Shown: positions 10,617-23,647, counted from the stretch's first letter. The stretch: 64,000 nucleotides of DNA from Nymphaea colorata (GCF_008831285.2 NC_045145.1:13020802-13084801); one strand, 5' to 3'. Numbers and translations are program-made. Notes: generated by a model not told the origin, from the sequence alone.

Positions 10617-13600
10617 ATGGGCAATCTGTCGAGTTGCTTCTCGGTGAGAGAGGAAGAGGACGACGAGGACGAAGAGAGGAGGAGGCGGAGGAGGAAGGCG
10701 CACGGCCGTCCAGCGCAATCGCAGGAGGCGAGGCTCTCGTCCGGGTCGAGCTCCAGGTGGAGAAAGGGAAAGGCCGACGAGACGCTGGCGATCGCCTCCC
10801 TCCTTCTGCAGCAACACCAGGGCGGCCAACGGAGCAACGGCACCCTCGTCCTCCCCTTTGACCGATCGTCCTCGCTCCGGTACCCTCCGCCAGCCGCTTC
10901 CGGCGGCAAGATCGTGCTCCCGAGGTGCGCGAGCTCTCGCCCTAGGTCCGTCGCCGATCCCCTGCTCCAGCCTCAGCATCTCCTTAATCAGGCCAGTCCA
11001 AACCCCTTTTCTCCTTCTCCTGTTTTTCCCTTGAGCTATTGCTTTGAGTTTGTTTTGATTTCGTGCCGAAAACTCTTCGCCATTGTTCTCGAACGATCTG
11101 CGCCTCTGATTTGTCTAGTTTGTTGAATCTCAGACGACTTCGGATCATTCTCATGCGCGTTTTAGTCGAGATCATTTTCTTGCTTCAACAGCTTCCTTCT
11201 TTATCCCTTTGAATCCATTCCGATTTTCAGATTTACAAATTATTTTAGCTTATAAGCCATAATGCGCGCGTGACACCGTGAACATATCAAACTTCTATTT
11301 GCACCTTTGGCTGTCACGTTACTTGGTAGTAGTAGTAGTCATGATTCATGCATGTTCCTCTTTTGTTTTTTCCCTTTTCTTCGGTTTCCACTCCTCTAGC
11401 TTTTTTGTTGTGGGCCATGGACACATTCTTTATGCCTTATCGAACGATTTTTTTTTCTTCTCGGAAGCATCTCAACCTGGACACCGTTTAAATTCGTTAG
11501 TGAAAATCGTATTAATCGTTTTTGAAATGATTCAAGTACCTTCCAAAGGAAAAAAAAAAACTTGTTTATAATAAAAATATATATAAAATAATATAATTTA
11601 ATATATAAATATTATATATATATATATAGATATACATATTAATGTACCATGGTTCCGAGTTAGGCCGGGCCCAAAATGTTGTCGGGCCCACCTGAGACTT
11701 TAACGTCGGAGACTGGCCCAATGCCCGAAAGCCCGTCGCCCCAACTTTATTAATAACTGAAGGAAGGGAAAATTTTTCATTCAGGAGACAATCTGTTGGC
11801 CATAATCTCAAATATAGGCACCGCATTCTTACTTTTCATAACACTGCATCAGTTTTAGGGGATCGTTTTCCGTGTTAGGCAGCCAACACAAAACACATGT
11901 TCCACCTTTTTGCTGGACGGTATTTTCATGTTTTTATAAGGGGACATTTTTTTAATTTCATTTTTACCCTTGTGAGGGGGCTTCACCATTTCATCATATC
12001 ATGTTATGTGAGTTCCGTCCCCCACTGGTTTCATGTTAGGGCTTAACATATAACCTGTTCTCAAATGAAACCCACTTTTTCACTTCAAATGACCATTTTT
12101 AACCTTAGTTAAAATCATGGTTACAGAAAACGTGTTTTTTTCGAAAAAAAATGTGAAAAAATACGATAAATTAAATGACTGTTTAAAACTAAAAAAAAGT
12201 TTTTTTGAAAAAAAAATTAAAAAAACACGTTTTTAGCAAGTTTTTTCGCATTTTTTCACTTCTTTTTCACTTTTTTCATTTTTCAATTTTTTAATGCCAT
12301 AGTTTTTTTTTTCATTTTCTATTTTTTATTTGTTGCAAATCTACTTATCTTTTGATGTTTGTGTTATTAGTTTCTCACTTATATTATTTTCTTATTTTTA
12401 GTTTTGTAAAATTTTTAAAAAATTACCATATTTTTCTCGTTTTTTCAAACTCGTCGTAGAATCGTATTATATTAACGAAAAACCTCACCGTTTAAAATTT
12501 CAAGACGTTATTTGTGACTATGGTTATAATATCACTTAAGAAACTGGCAATGATGTCTTTTAAAATAAAATTTAAACCACATTGTTTTACTTTACCATAA
12601 TGCTGGATGTTCTTTTAACAATAAAAATAAAAGCACATTGTTGAAGTTTAAAACGGGTGCTGAAAGGAGTAAACTTTGCGGCTTTGGACCCTTCGCTGGA
12701 GACTCCTTTTTTGGCAGTTGTCAGCAAAAGGGAAGCATATAGGAAATGGCAGATTCATAACGCCTTCATTTGAAATTATGGCAAAAAGGAGGTCCCAAAA
12801 TAAAATTTCCTTTTTGTCAATTGTCGTAATCTTGTCGTTCTCCTGACAATAGCTACTAGTGAAGTGGGAATACAGATGGGTATGCAAAACAGAGCAGCTA
12901 AGCAACACACATCTGTTTAATGGAACAGATTTGTTGGCTTTGATGGCTGAATTTGATCACTTGAAGAGGGGAAAGAAAAGGTCAAATAAACTATTTAACA
13001 GCTCTTGTGTAACCTACCTTATATAACTTACACCCATCGTGGTCCCTTTTTCCCCTCTGGAGAGTTATATGTGTATGCATGAATAGTTTCCTCTAGACAA
13101 AGAGGAAAGAATGACTATAAAGGACTACGTTCATTGGCAATGGACTTGTGGAATAAACTGAAGTTGAAAATTTTCAACTTCTTTATGCTTTTTTGTCAAC
13201 CCGAAACTTAGGCATGTCATGTCTCTCTTGTTGTACGTCCACCATGGGTCTTTAAACCCTTATATGCTTCCCATCTGTGCGTCTGACGAGACGGAGATAT
13301 CGAGTTCATACTACTTGAGCGACTCGAATAAGAAGAGGATACAAAGCCTAGAGAAAACTAGTGAGAATGATCATATCCTTCAAATGAAAATGATAGAATT
13401 GTTCGATATGATGAATTTCCTGGCATTGATTGCATATATTTTCTGTTTCTCTTATCTTCTTACCTTCCATCCTTACAATCTTGTTTCTTTTACTTTTGTC
13501 CTAAACAGGGTGTCAAGATGGATGAATTAGAGACGAACAAATTTGTGCTTGTTCATGGGGGCGGTTTTGGTGCCTGGTGTTGGTATAAAACCATAGCTCT

Positions 13601-16219
13601 TCTTGAAGAAGCTGCATTCAAGGTCACTGCTATTGACCTAACTGGCTCAGGAGTAGATTTTTTTAACTCAAACAACATTATGAACCTTTCTCAGTATGTG
13701 ACGCCACTTACTGATTTTCTTGAAAAGCTTGGAGATGGGGAGAAGGTTGGTTGCCTTTCTCAGATTTCCTCACACCATTTTCTGTTGCAGGATAAACCAT
13801 CCTATCGTGGCAACTGCTACGGCCTACGAACGTCCCTTTTTATCATGAGACCTGCATCAGTAAATTTTTCTAGATAATATGTTTGTTAGTTTTGTTCTAG
13901 AAATACGTTGTCCATTATTTCCAAGTAAATTCCTCGAATTACCTCTTTGTTTAACTTGAGTGCATAAAATCTTGTGTTCCCATCCATGGAAAAAGAAGCT
14001 TTGCATGCTGTTATGCTTAGTTATTGAACGTTTCTCAGAAAGAGATGCATGAAGGAAGCCAGAAAAAGACTGTTGCTCAAGTGTTCAGCAAAAGCCGAGG
14101 GAAAAAGATATCTGGCAAACGCAGGTCATCAAACTGAAATATTGGCGAAGTTCCACGAGAGTTCTTGCTTTCTGGTCTTACTTCTGGTCCTTTGAGTACC
14201 ATTGTTAACCAGTGGATCTGAAGTAATTGTGTTATATCTGTAACAATGGCAATGGCAAGGCATTCAGATCCGCGTGGGATTACTTCAGGGCATTTGAATA
14301 CAACTGGCAAACAATGAAAATTTGACTGGGTGTTGGATCTTGTGGCAATGGGAAGGCAGTCTGAATCATACTGAAACAAAAAGGAAAATCCACATTGAAT
14401 GACTTGCTATTTGAGATCTCAAGTTAATTTTGCATAGGTGAGGTGGGTAGTTCAGTCCAGATGCACACATACTTGAAGTAGATGATGTCTCTCAAATATG
14501 TGCCTTTAAAAGCCGAAGTTCATCAAGCACCCCTTTTTTTAATATAATGATCTTCCCTGTCTACAATTTTGAAAATCGTAACAGTTTGACATGATAATCC
14601 AAGTGACCAACTGACTTTCTTGGAGTCATTAGTTTGGTCATGAATTAAAATATCATTTAACATAATTCAGATTTTATCATTCACAGGGCATTTCCTTTAA
14701 GCATGTGTAAACTTGGATACTATAACATTTTAACTCATTCTGCAAACTGCTTATGCAGGTGATTTTAGTAGGCCATGATTTTGGAGGCACTTGCATATCA
14801 TACGCCATGGAGGCTTTTCCATGCAAGATTGCAAAGGCTGTTTTTGTTTCTGCAGCAATGTTGACAAATGGGCAAAACACCTTGGATATGTTCTCTGAAG
14901 AGGTCTGTTTGTTGCATTGTCACTTGAGAAAAACAGAAAAGCTTGTTCTCAATAGCCACAGGGTTAATGCATCCACTAGAGTTCTTCTAACCATCTTATG
15001 GTGTGTGACTAGTTGGTTGGCATCTGGCTAAACCCCAATAGTCAGGATTTTTACTACATACCCACGATATTTGACTGTTGATTTACCTGATATCCAATTG
15101 ATACATTCTTAAGGGTTTTTTTTTTTTATCTCATCACATGCATAAATATAGAATACGACTCCTGCATGCCCTTATTTCTTATTATTTGGCATTCCGGATG
15201 GTCATTCTATACATACATAAAGTTCCAAATAGCATTCAAAATTCTCTTCTTGTTGTAAAATGCAGATACTCATCCACATGCTCTTTCTGATGCCTATCCT
15301 TTAGTATATAATGCTTTTGATCATTCTATAATATGATTTGCCATTTCAGGTAGGTCATAATGATCTGATGCGGCAGGCTCAGATATTCTCGTATGCAAAT
15401 GGTAATGATCAGCCACCAACTGCTATTGATCTGGACAAGTCTTTGTTGAGGGAATTGTTGTTTAACCAGAGTCCTTCCAAGGTATACACTTTTTCACCGG
15501 AAACATCTTCTTCCTTCTATGTTTCTGAGTGATTCTTAAAGAAGGCGCAGTTGAGGAGGATTGTCAAGAGTAAACAACATAGCTCAAGGCAACGGTTCTA
15601 TAGCCAACTTGGCCAAGTGATGGACAGCTATAGATGGTTATGAGAATCTATTCTTGCCTCCAGCAGAAGTTTGGTGGTTCTTGACCCTACTCTTTTCTGT
15701 GATGTTGGTCTTGTTTTGCACCAACACCCTTTTCTTGAAGGAGATGACTGTTTCTTAATGCTAATATATATAGGCAAGAAATAGATGTACATGGATTTCT
15801 AGCAATCATGATGTCCGTAATCTTAAATCTGCCATAAATATCTAGGTTGTTGGTCAAATGTTTGGTTGTTCCTAATGGTATCAGGTGAACTAAATTAGTC
15901 AATATTTGCTTACTTGGTTCTTGTGCAGGATGTTGCACTGGCTTCAGTGTCAATGCGGCCGATGCCTTTTGCACCAATTTTAGAGAAGCTCTGTCTTACT
16001 ACTGAGAAATATGGTTCAGTTAGGCGTTTCTTCATAGAGACCCCTGAAGACAACGCCATATCTCTCCCTTTGCAGCAGAACATGACCAAGTCAAACCCTC
16101 CAGAACAAGTTTTCCGGCTTAAGGGCAGTGATCACTCCCCATTCTTCTCAAGACCTCAAGCTCTGCATAAGTACTTGGTTGAGATTGCCAAGATTCCTCC
16201 ATCACCTACAGGACAATGA
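10617..16219 (+). CDS. MES11-like: Methylesterase-family alpha/beta hydrolase (MES11-like), 5 exons, 392 aa
   Basis: Exons 10617-10991, 13509-13745, 14759-14902, 15350-15481 and 15929-16219 join in phase 0 throughout to give 392 codons plus a TGA stop. This matches the usual length of plant MES11-type proteins. Exon 1 encodes the subgroup's N-terminal extension: MGNLSSC (a possible acylation signal), an acidic/arginine stretch, LPFDRSSSLRY (~79-89) and DPLLQPQHLLNQ (~114-125). The hydrolase domain follows with HGGGFGAWCW (~141-150), GHDFGG (~209-214), NDLMRQAQIF, and PEDNAI and GSDHSPFF near the C-terminus. The nucleophile serine expected in GHSxGG is Asp211; Asp337 and His365 can fill the other triad places. 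As I recall, MES11-like proteins share this Asp, so esterase activity on methyl salicylate, jasmonate or auxin esters is doubtful. The Met at 13518 is internal. Intron 1 (2.5 kb) has a GC donor; the others are GT-AG. Probably a functional, expressed gene. Confidence 0.93.
10992..13508 (+). other. Intron 1 of the methylesterase gene, GC-AG, repeat-bearing
   Basis: The donor reads CAG|GCCAGT, so the intron begins GC rather than GT. The acceptor is AAACAG|GGTGTC. The only frame-preserving join of the two conserved coding blocks is here; a GT six bases downstream would break the frame. The intron holds (TA)-rich DNA at 11574-11640, a GC-rich GGCCGGGCCC/CGGGCCCACC stretch at 11660-11750 and a possible MITE at 12113-12535. 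Confidence 0.75.
12113..12535. mobile_element. Possible MITE inside intron 1
   Basis: Left terminus AATCATGGTTACAGAAAACGTG is an imperfect inverse of the right terminus ACGTTATTTGTGACTATGGTTATAAT. The interior is poly-A/T-rich and contains mirrored CACGTTTTT/AAAAACGTG pieces. I could not define a clean target duplication, so the superfamily is unassigned. Confidence 0.35.
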
Positions 16220-16342
16220 AAATGTGGATCAATTGGCAATTTTGCCTTCTAATTCCAGTAGGTGGCACGGAGAACTGGGCTTCAGCGTAGATGATGGTTG
16301 AGATCATGCATGGAAACATGCTGGATGCTGTTGCATGGGGAT

Positions 16343-16343
<1 letters not shown>

Positions 16344-16370
<27 letters not shown>
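16344..16370. repeat. (CT)n microsatellite in the methylesterase 3' UTR
   Basis: About 13 CT repeats located ~125 bp after the stop codon, in the presumed 3' untranslated region. Confidence 0.85.
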
Positions 16371-16373
<3 letters not shown>

Positions 16374-16599
16374 AACAGGAAGTCTGGATGTGAGTTTCCA
16401 ACACATAGTCACCTTCTGCCGTATTATTTACTACAGAACTTTACTCTATGTAGTAGAACCCTGTAATAATGCTATTGCTGTAACTGGTCAATGAGAATAG
16501 AGGAATTGTGAGGGTGTGCCCGGCAAAGTCGACCGTCATGCTGTGGCGCCAAACTGGTATGCATTCATCCACAATGGTGTGTAATGATCAAATGTTTTT

Positions 16600-16605
16600 A
16601 ATAAA
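16600..16605 (+). terminator. Candidate polyadenylation signal
   Basis: AATAAA 380 bp downstream of the methylesterase stop, in T-rich context. It is the first canonical hexamer after the stop. Plant 3' ends are often heterogeneous, so use of this site is an inference. Confidence 0.45.
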
Positions 16606-16609
16606 AGAG

Positions 16610-18000
16610 ATTTTAAAGATAAAAAGGAAATTGTAAAAAGCAAAAGGCTAAAAAATACATTTCATTATAAAAAATCTTGAGTTGTCCCCACAACTCTATT
16701 TCTTATGTGTCTATGGATTTTGGGCGAGGATTTGGGGAATGGAGCGTTGGCATGTGATAATGTGATATAGTCAAATTGCTATTATTATACACAAAATTGA
16801 TGGTGATCAATTTTCTTCCCGTAATAATAAGTTCATATCTTTCTGATCTTTTCACTAGAAGAGAAGTTAATTTTCTCGTCGTTTATTATATATCATAAAA
16901 AAAAAACCCTTCAATGAATGAACTCTGATTAAGTACATGAGAACAAAGCCCACTGGTGAAAGCAGTGTCCCACCGAAAATTTCATGGCAAGCGTTGACCT
17001 TTGAACTTCAATTAATGCGTCGCACTTCTTTCCATGCAAGCACATGCAGATGGAGGAAATCAAGCGTAGGGAATCACTTTCCCTCTGAATGAGGATAATC
17101 AATGAAAGAGCTTGCTCCAGCTAGCATGGAGCTTTCAGCCTGCTCCCTTAAGCATCAAAACCATGAAATTAAGAAATCGCCCAAGTCAAGCAAGGCAATT
17201 CTTCCTTCTTAATTTCCTTCTATATGGAATGTTTTGTGTTAAAGTGAAGGCAACCAATACCTCATCAACCAATAAAATATAATAACTATATATAAAAATT
17301 AATAAAAAAAACCCAATTATGGCCCCCCGGCCAGGGGGTCCCTTTTTCCTAGGCTCGGGCCCCGATGCCCAGTGGCGGCCCGGCCTGGCGCCCAGCTAAT
17401 GGGTTTTGATTAATGTATAAAGTATAAAGATGAGGGTACGAGTACGAGTATGACAGCTTTAGAAAATGTGGGTATGTAATGTGGCATAGTATATATATAT
17501 ATAATACATAATATCAAAATAAAATCAAACATTTAAATAAGAGATATAGATAAAAACATTAGATGTTAATGTTAATGAACAATAAATTTCAAAAAAAAAA
17601 AGACTAGAAACAGAGTTAAAAACAAACTAAATCAAATCAAATTAAATTAGTTGGATTTGTTTTAGTTTAAAAGATATCCAAGTGTGTCTAAATATCCACT
17701 TTACATGTAAAGTAGATGCATGCATGTGCAAGATATCACTGAAGTATTCATCTGACTTAATACCGCATGTATTGATGGTCGAAAGCAATAATAGTTCACG
17801 ATGTCAGGTTAAAAGATGCGTCCTCCAAGCCTTGTTAAACGATAGATCTCCCCTTCTTTAAATCCCATTCTTCCTCCTGCTCGCCCTTATTAATTATTCT
17901 CATACTGTCATACACTATGCATTAATCGCAGCTGTACTTCCTCCCGCAAGAAGTTAGATTAATTTTCTCCGCCTCGTTGCGTTCAATCCGCTTCAAACAC
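16610..18000. other. Intergenic DNA
   Basis: No gene recognised. A GC-rich block at 17322-17400 (GGCCCCCCGGCCAGGGGG, CGGCCCGGCCTGGCGCC) stands out from AT-rich surroundings. A (TA)n tract lies at 17490-17504. The GC block resembles the GGGCCC-rich stretch in the methylesterase intron and may be repeat-derived. Confidence 0.35.
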
Positions 18001-18386
18001 ACGAGGTCCCTCGCCGCCGGCTAAGTGCGGTTCTATTTAAGATGATGGCCTTCATCAAGAAGGCCGCTAGCTTGCCTGCAACTCGTATCCGTAACGAAGA
18101 GATGGGTTGCAAAAGGACGGTGGCCGTGGCGGCGTTGCCTCTGCTGCTACTGATAAGCGGGTGGGGGGACGTCGTTGCCCGGCGGCGTTGGCGTGGCAAC
18201 GGTGGAGGGCCAATTGCTGAAGTCGCCGGCCGGCACGGTCCTTCACTTCTACAAGATAAACAACACATGCAACTACGTGGAGGCGTACGTGAAACACATG
18301 GTGAACAAGACTTGGGTGAAAGACCCTTCCATCACCCCTGCCCTCCTCCACCTCCTCTAGTCCGACTGCTTCGTCACTGTAATTAA

Positions 18387-18605
<219 letters not shown>

Positions 18606-18716
18606 TGACATCCTCAACTTTGCTGCCGGGGCGCAGCTTCCTTCGTCCGTCTTCGATCCCTCCTCTGCCTTTCATTTCATTATTATTACTATTTTCTATT
18701 ATTGTTATCATTGCTT

Positions 18717-18879
18717 AAGGGGTGACGCTCAAATATAGTTTCCAAATTTTGATAAGGTTGAAATATTATTTTTTAAAATTTGTATATAAGATACATAAAT
18801 TTTTTAAAATATTATGAGTATCTTTTAAAAAAGAAAAAATTTGAGGGGACGCTAGGGCCCCCTGCTGGCGCCAACCCTG
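18717..18879. mobile_element. hAT-type MITE, CAGGGGCGGA family, copy 2 (decayed), in a pseudogene intron
   Basis: Starts AAGGGGTGACGC and ends CGCCAACCCTG. It contains the family interior (TTTCCAAATTTTGATAAGG; GGGGACGCTAGGGCCCCC). Termini are degenerate and no 8-bp duplication is recognisable. It lies between exons 2 and 3 of the peroxidase pseudogene. Confidence 0.5.
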
Positions 18880-18894
18880 CTTATAACTAATGAT

Positions 18895-19180
18895 GTCAAG
18901 TCAATTCAGGATCTAATCAAACTTGCTTGTGTAATCGAGTTTGAACTTGACTTAAAATTTGAGTTATAAAGGAGTCTGAGTTACATGAGCTCAACTGGTT
19001 TACATGGTCTTGGCTTGTGTCTTCCCTAGTTCTTAATTTTTAAGAGTGTGTTGGTAATTTTGACGGATTTAAACATCTTTTGTGTCTTCATTTTCATTAA
19101 AAAAATTATGTAAACCAAGTAACACGAACTAAAACGAGTCCAACTCAAGCTTAAACTCAGTTTACCGAGTTTATTTAATT
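18895..19180. repeat. CGAGTTTGA/ACTCAAGCT-rich dispersed repeat
   Basis: Contains ATCGAGTTTGAACTTGAC, AACGAGTCCAACTCAAGC and ACCGAGTTTATT, in partly mirrored order. Related word content occurs at 8240-8300 and 49170-49290. Family and limits are not certain. Confidence 0.35.
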
Positions 19181-20084
19181 GGGCATCTTTTGCTTTTTCA
19201 TTTCTACAGTATTTAAATATTATTGCTATTGTTATTGTTATTATTCACGTGACTTTTTTTATTAAGGAAAACATTTAACTTCACTGATCAAACGTCAGCT
19301 GTAAAACTACTTTGAGATTGGTAGCATTTTGACTACACTAAGAAAAAAGAGTTTTATGAAAACTAGTTTTTTAAAAGTTGTTTTTTAAATCAGTTTTAAC
19401 AAACTGGTTTTTGTGTTTAGATAATATAACCAAAACACAATTTTTTGTGAACAATGGGTAGTATCATGTTCTTCACTCCCAATTATAAAATGGTTTACTA
19501 AAAACTAGTTTTGACAAAATCATCTTTTGTGGCATCCAGATGTCATGAAACTATTTTTTGAAAGTGAAATCGTGTTTTTACCTCTAAAAGATAAGTTTTC
19601 AGGTATCATCCAAACGCCATTTAAAGTCCCTAGCTCCAGCTAGCTTCGAATCTGGGACATTAATAGCAATAATTTGCTGTCCGCCGTATACTAGCAGGAT
19701 TCAAACTAATTTGTTGTATTCTTTTAACCAGTGTTCTGAAAATTGGTTAATGAATTAAATCGACTGATTAGCTGCCAATTCAGCGATTCAGCTTATTTAT
19801 TTTATAAAAAACATAAATAAATAATACATAAAATTAATTAATCAAAATCAAAATTCTTGTTTTAAAAGAATATTTGGGAAGTGATTGCATGTTCGGTGCA
19901 TGGGCAAAGGTAGGTGTGGGTTGTGTGGGGTGTAAGTCCCTAAGAGCACCACTCTAAAACCTTGTTTTTAATAATTGGTTTTGGGTAGATTTGAATTCAA
20001 TTATATAGATCAGCCCCACAAGTCTTGGGTCACTATCTCAAGGCTAATTGAAAATTTTGTTACCTATATATTTAGTACCCTGTA

Positions 20085-20111
20085 AACAAAAATTTCTGGC
20101 TTCGCCCCTGG
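20085..20111. mobile_element. CAGGGGCGGA-family right-end fragment
   Basis: AAATTTCTGGCTTCGCCCCTGG matches the right terminus of the hAT-type MITE family found intact elsewhere in the window. No left end is recognisable. Confidence 0.4.
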
Positions 20112-20163
20112 TCAAACACGCTGTTGAGTCAGCTACCAATTCCAACCGGGTTTACCATTGGAC

Positions 20164-20362
20164 TAGGAGTAGAGCTAGGTTAGGGACTGCAAGGGCCCTG
20201 ACTCCATCTCAAAAAAAAACTCCAAAAATTACATGTAAATTGCAAAAAAAGAAAAATCACTTGTCATATATAAAAATTTTGAAAACTGATATTTTGGTCA
20301 ATGTTAAAATTTAGAAACTTTAATTTGATCATCCTCATGAAAAAGTTCTGGCTTTGTCCCTG
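20164..20362. mobile_element. hAT-type MITE, CAGGGGCGGA family, copy 3
   Basis: Left end TAGGAGTAGAGCTAGG and right end TTCTGGCTTTGTCCCTG are degenerate family termini. Flanks CATTGGAC (20156-20163) and CACTGGAC (20363-20370) agree at 7 of 8 positions. The interior has TTTTGAAAACTGATATTTTGG and CATGAAAAAGTTCTGGC as in the copy at 47329. Inserted between exons 2 and 3 of the peroxidase pseudogene. Confidence 0.7.
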
Positions 20363-20989
20363 CACTGGACCCATATTTTTGATACCACTGTGTTTAGCTC
20401 ACTACCCCTACCAAATGACCAGAGCTCGTATGACCAGTTGTATATACCAAAGCAATCCTAAACCCCAGGGATAAGGAAAAAGACGTAAGGGGGTTCAATA
20501 TGATTAGCATAAATAAAAACATCTTAATTTGAAGACCCACCTTTTACCTAGCTATAAATTAATTTGAAGAGAGGCTAATTCAATTTCTAGATTAACTATG
20601 CATTTGTCTTTTACTCGATCACAACTACCAACAAGAGAGGCCTGAGCAATCTGTTCATAGAACTTAAAAGATCAGGAAGTTGGCGAAACTAAAAGGCCAC
20701 TGAGCGATCAATTTCATGTCCTTTAATTACATTTTAATAAACTTTTAGTTGACTGTCCTTTTTTTTTGGTGGCTTGTTGTAGAATGTGTGAAGTCAGGTG
20801 CCCCTGCCTATCCAGTGTTCACTGGAAGAAGGGAGAGCAGAAGACCAAGTTGCAAGAAACCCGTCGACCTTGTTGACCCTTCCATCACATGGGAGGAAGC
20901 ACTAAAATACTTTAAATCCAAGGGCCTAGGCATATTGGATCTAGCAACTCTTTTGGGTACTCTCTCTCTTTCTTTCATATTAAATTTGT

Positions 20990-22140
20990 AGTAAAGGGGC
21001 CGTTGATTTAAGATGCAAGGACCTGATATGGCATGTTTCTGCTGATGCGGCAAAAGGTTCATGGTTTATCAAAGTAAGGATTTTAGGTCAGATCTTTAAA
21101 GATCCATAGTAAGTTCTTTACTTTGCTTTCTTTACATTGAGAACGTCGGACTTAAAGATCAGAGGGGGGACCTAGGGAGAGTTTGATTTTAAATTCACAG
21201 TTTTCAAATCCCGACGGTCTTAAATCTGATGTTATCAAGCCCTTCCTTATAGGGTGTATTTGATAACCTTCGCAACAAGATATATGACCTTTAGTGGCAT
21301 TTAAGCACCACCAACCACAAAAATTGCCAGAGAAAGTGGAGACACCGATTCCTTTAATATAAACAAACACAAGATTTTACCACTGTATGAAAAGAGGATT
21401 TGAGATCCCTCGGTTTATGGTTAGAACTGTAGGGGATGAGAGGAAGGTTTGACATTAAATCAATGAGATTTATCAATGATCTCAAATTCCTTTGGGTTTC
21501 ATATCTAAGGCTATCAAACACCCTCTCACAAATGACTGTTAATAGAAATTTAAGAGCTCAATTTCAACATCTCATGTCTACTAAGTAAAAGTGAGTTGGT
21601 GGTGCACGCAACAAACATGTACTTGAAACAAAAAAAAAGTAAGAGTTGAGTATTTTGAAGATTTTTCAAAAAGAAAATCTTTTCTTTTAACTGTTTTCTC
21701 AGGGGACTTCCTTTCTATCATATCGTCGGGTTACACTGGGAATCACTCAAACTAAGATCGCTACGAATCCTAGCCATGAGTCAGGAAGATTATCCTGGTC
21801 TCCTTATTCGACTTGACTCTACTTTGACTCGCTTAATTCAGCATCAATGATTTACGTTATGGTTATTTTAAAACTCGACTGAGTCAATTCTCCAAGTCAA
21901 CCAGTTAACTTGTTGACCCGATCATCCGCCAATGTGAGTATGACTCATGGGTTTACTGACATGAGTATTATATGTGAGTATGACTCATGGGTTTACTGAC
22001 AGGAGTATCATGGTAATTATATATTCTGGTGCATAATCTTTTGGCATCCATTATGTGGATCGAGCAGTGCATGTAACCATCGTCATTAATTGAAAAAAAT
22101 GTATATTAAAAAATTGAAAATTCTTAATTGCCTATTTTAA
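20990..22140. other. Intergenic DNA with a small tandem duplication
   Basis: No gene recognised. At 21933-22012 a 40-bp unit (TGTGAGTATGACTCATGGG...GAGTAT) is repeated twice with two or three differences. Around 21810-21910 the sequence is rich in GACTC/GAGTC words and may be repeat-derived. Confidence 0.5.
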
Positions 22141-22199
22141 TTCGGTTCAATCTAACTCATACTCAAATTCAACCCGCAAAACCCAACCCAACCCAGCTG

Positions 22200-23597
22200 C
22201 AGGAAGGAAGAGAGTGCGAGGGAGAGAACGAGAGACAAAGAGAGGGAGATGGAGGATGAAAGAGTGAGAAAGGGAGCACGAGAGAGCAGGGCTTCTGCAC
22301 GGGGCTGCGTTTCCATCCTTCTCTACTTCCACTGCCCTTCTCGTCTTCTTCTACCTCCTCCTCTTCTCCACCAGTCGTTCGATTTCTGGTTCGCAGTAGC
22401 CGTTGATGCTGTACTTATTGATATCCTCCGTTAATGTAGAGTCACCCGCTCCTTTATGCTGTCTTCTGTTTCTGAATGTTTTGTCTTTTATTTGTAGTTC
22501 TTCTTCTTGCATTTGGTGCTTTCCCAGTTCGGTCTCCCTCCCTCTCTCTCTCTCTTTTTATCAAGAATTTGATACATGGAGCTTTTCTTTTTTCACATTA
22601 CCTTGAGATCGTTTTGGGGATTTTGTGATTTAAACCTGAATAGTTTCACGTGTTTTGCTTTATCAAATGCTTATTGTTTTGGGCTTCCTGACTCAGGATA
22701 TAAGGGAACAAGCATCAAGTGCGATTTCTGGCTGAGAAGTGCTTGAGGGGCCAAAGATGGCGTGCTAATTCTCCAAGTCACATTGACAGTTTGTGAAAAC
22801 TATCTTTTGGTGATCATATTATTGCATTTGCGTCACATTGAAATTATTATTATTATTATTATTATTATTTTTACATTTGTAAGTCCTTGATATTTATTGT
22901 TCCTCTATTTATGCAAAGATGTGGGCGAGGAGGCGTCAGGTGCTTATTTTTGCATTCCTTATAAAGTTCCGAGAAAAGCGAAGCAATTTGGCTATGTCAT
23001 CTTAAGCTTTCCTGTATACTGTATGGTTCTTTCTTTCCCGGTTTCCCTCGTTGCGAAACTGCTCATACTGCCTAGATATTGCAGCTGAGCGTGACTCTAT
23101 TTTTATACAATTCTTTTTCTTTTTTCCTTCTTCATCTTCATCTTCTTCTGCCACTCTAATGCTGCTGTTACGATATATTTTGTGAATGCCATTATGCATT
23201 TTCTTTAATTAGATGCCAATAGTTTGTTTGCACATTACATGTTAAAGCATGGGAATAGGAAAGCCCTAATGCTATCAAGATTTGAAGGGGTAGGATCTTT
23301 CTTTTTCTTTTCACTTTTCTTTTTTCTTTCTGTTTTTTTGGAGCATTTTACATGTGAATCGGTGGACTTGGACAGGGTTGAGGCCAAGGTATTCAAAAAT
23401 AACATGTGGATTGTCTTTAGCCTTTCCTGTTAGACACCATAGGGAGCGTTGTTCAAATTCTATCCCCTAAAATATCTGAAATTGTTGTAGGATTGGCGTG
23501 ATGCCATTGTAGTCGCTTTTTGAAACTACTGTGGCTGGACAATGTTCTGTGAACAGGGATTGCTGTATTTTCATGGAAATTGTTGGCTAGTCCCAAC
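22200..23597 (+). other. Possible transcribed leader region of the gene below
   Basis: From 22195 the strand turns purine-rich then pyrimidine-rich (GAGGGAGAGAACGAGAGAC...CTTCTTCTACCTCCTCCTC), resembling a plant first exon or 5' leader. No frame recognised as protein. An (ATT)n run is at 22842-22869. I include it only because it lies directly upstream of phase-compatible candidate exons. Confidence 0.25.
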
Positions 23598-23647
23598 TTA
23601 AGCGGATGTGTAGATCAAAATTTTGTTGTTTTTGCCATAATATTTAT

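Noticed and set aside
10458-10979. 173-codon minus-strand frame over the methylesterase first exon
   Set aside because: Low-complexity R/P/L-rich translation opposite a recognised coding exon; an antisense effect of GC-rich codons.
10992-11126. Extension of the first methylesterase exon to the stop at 11126
   Set aside because: Conserved protein ends at LLNQ (10991) and resumes in phase at 13509; the extension reads intron.
13746-13877. Extension of methylesterase exon 2 to the stop at 13875
   Set aside because: A GT donor at 13746 and continuation of conserved protein at 14759 show this is intron.
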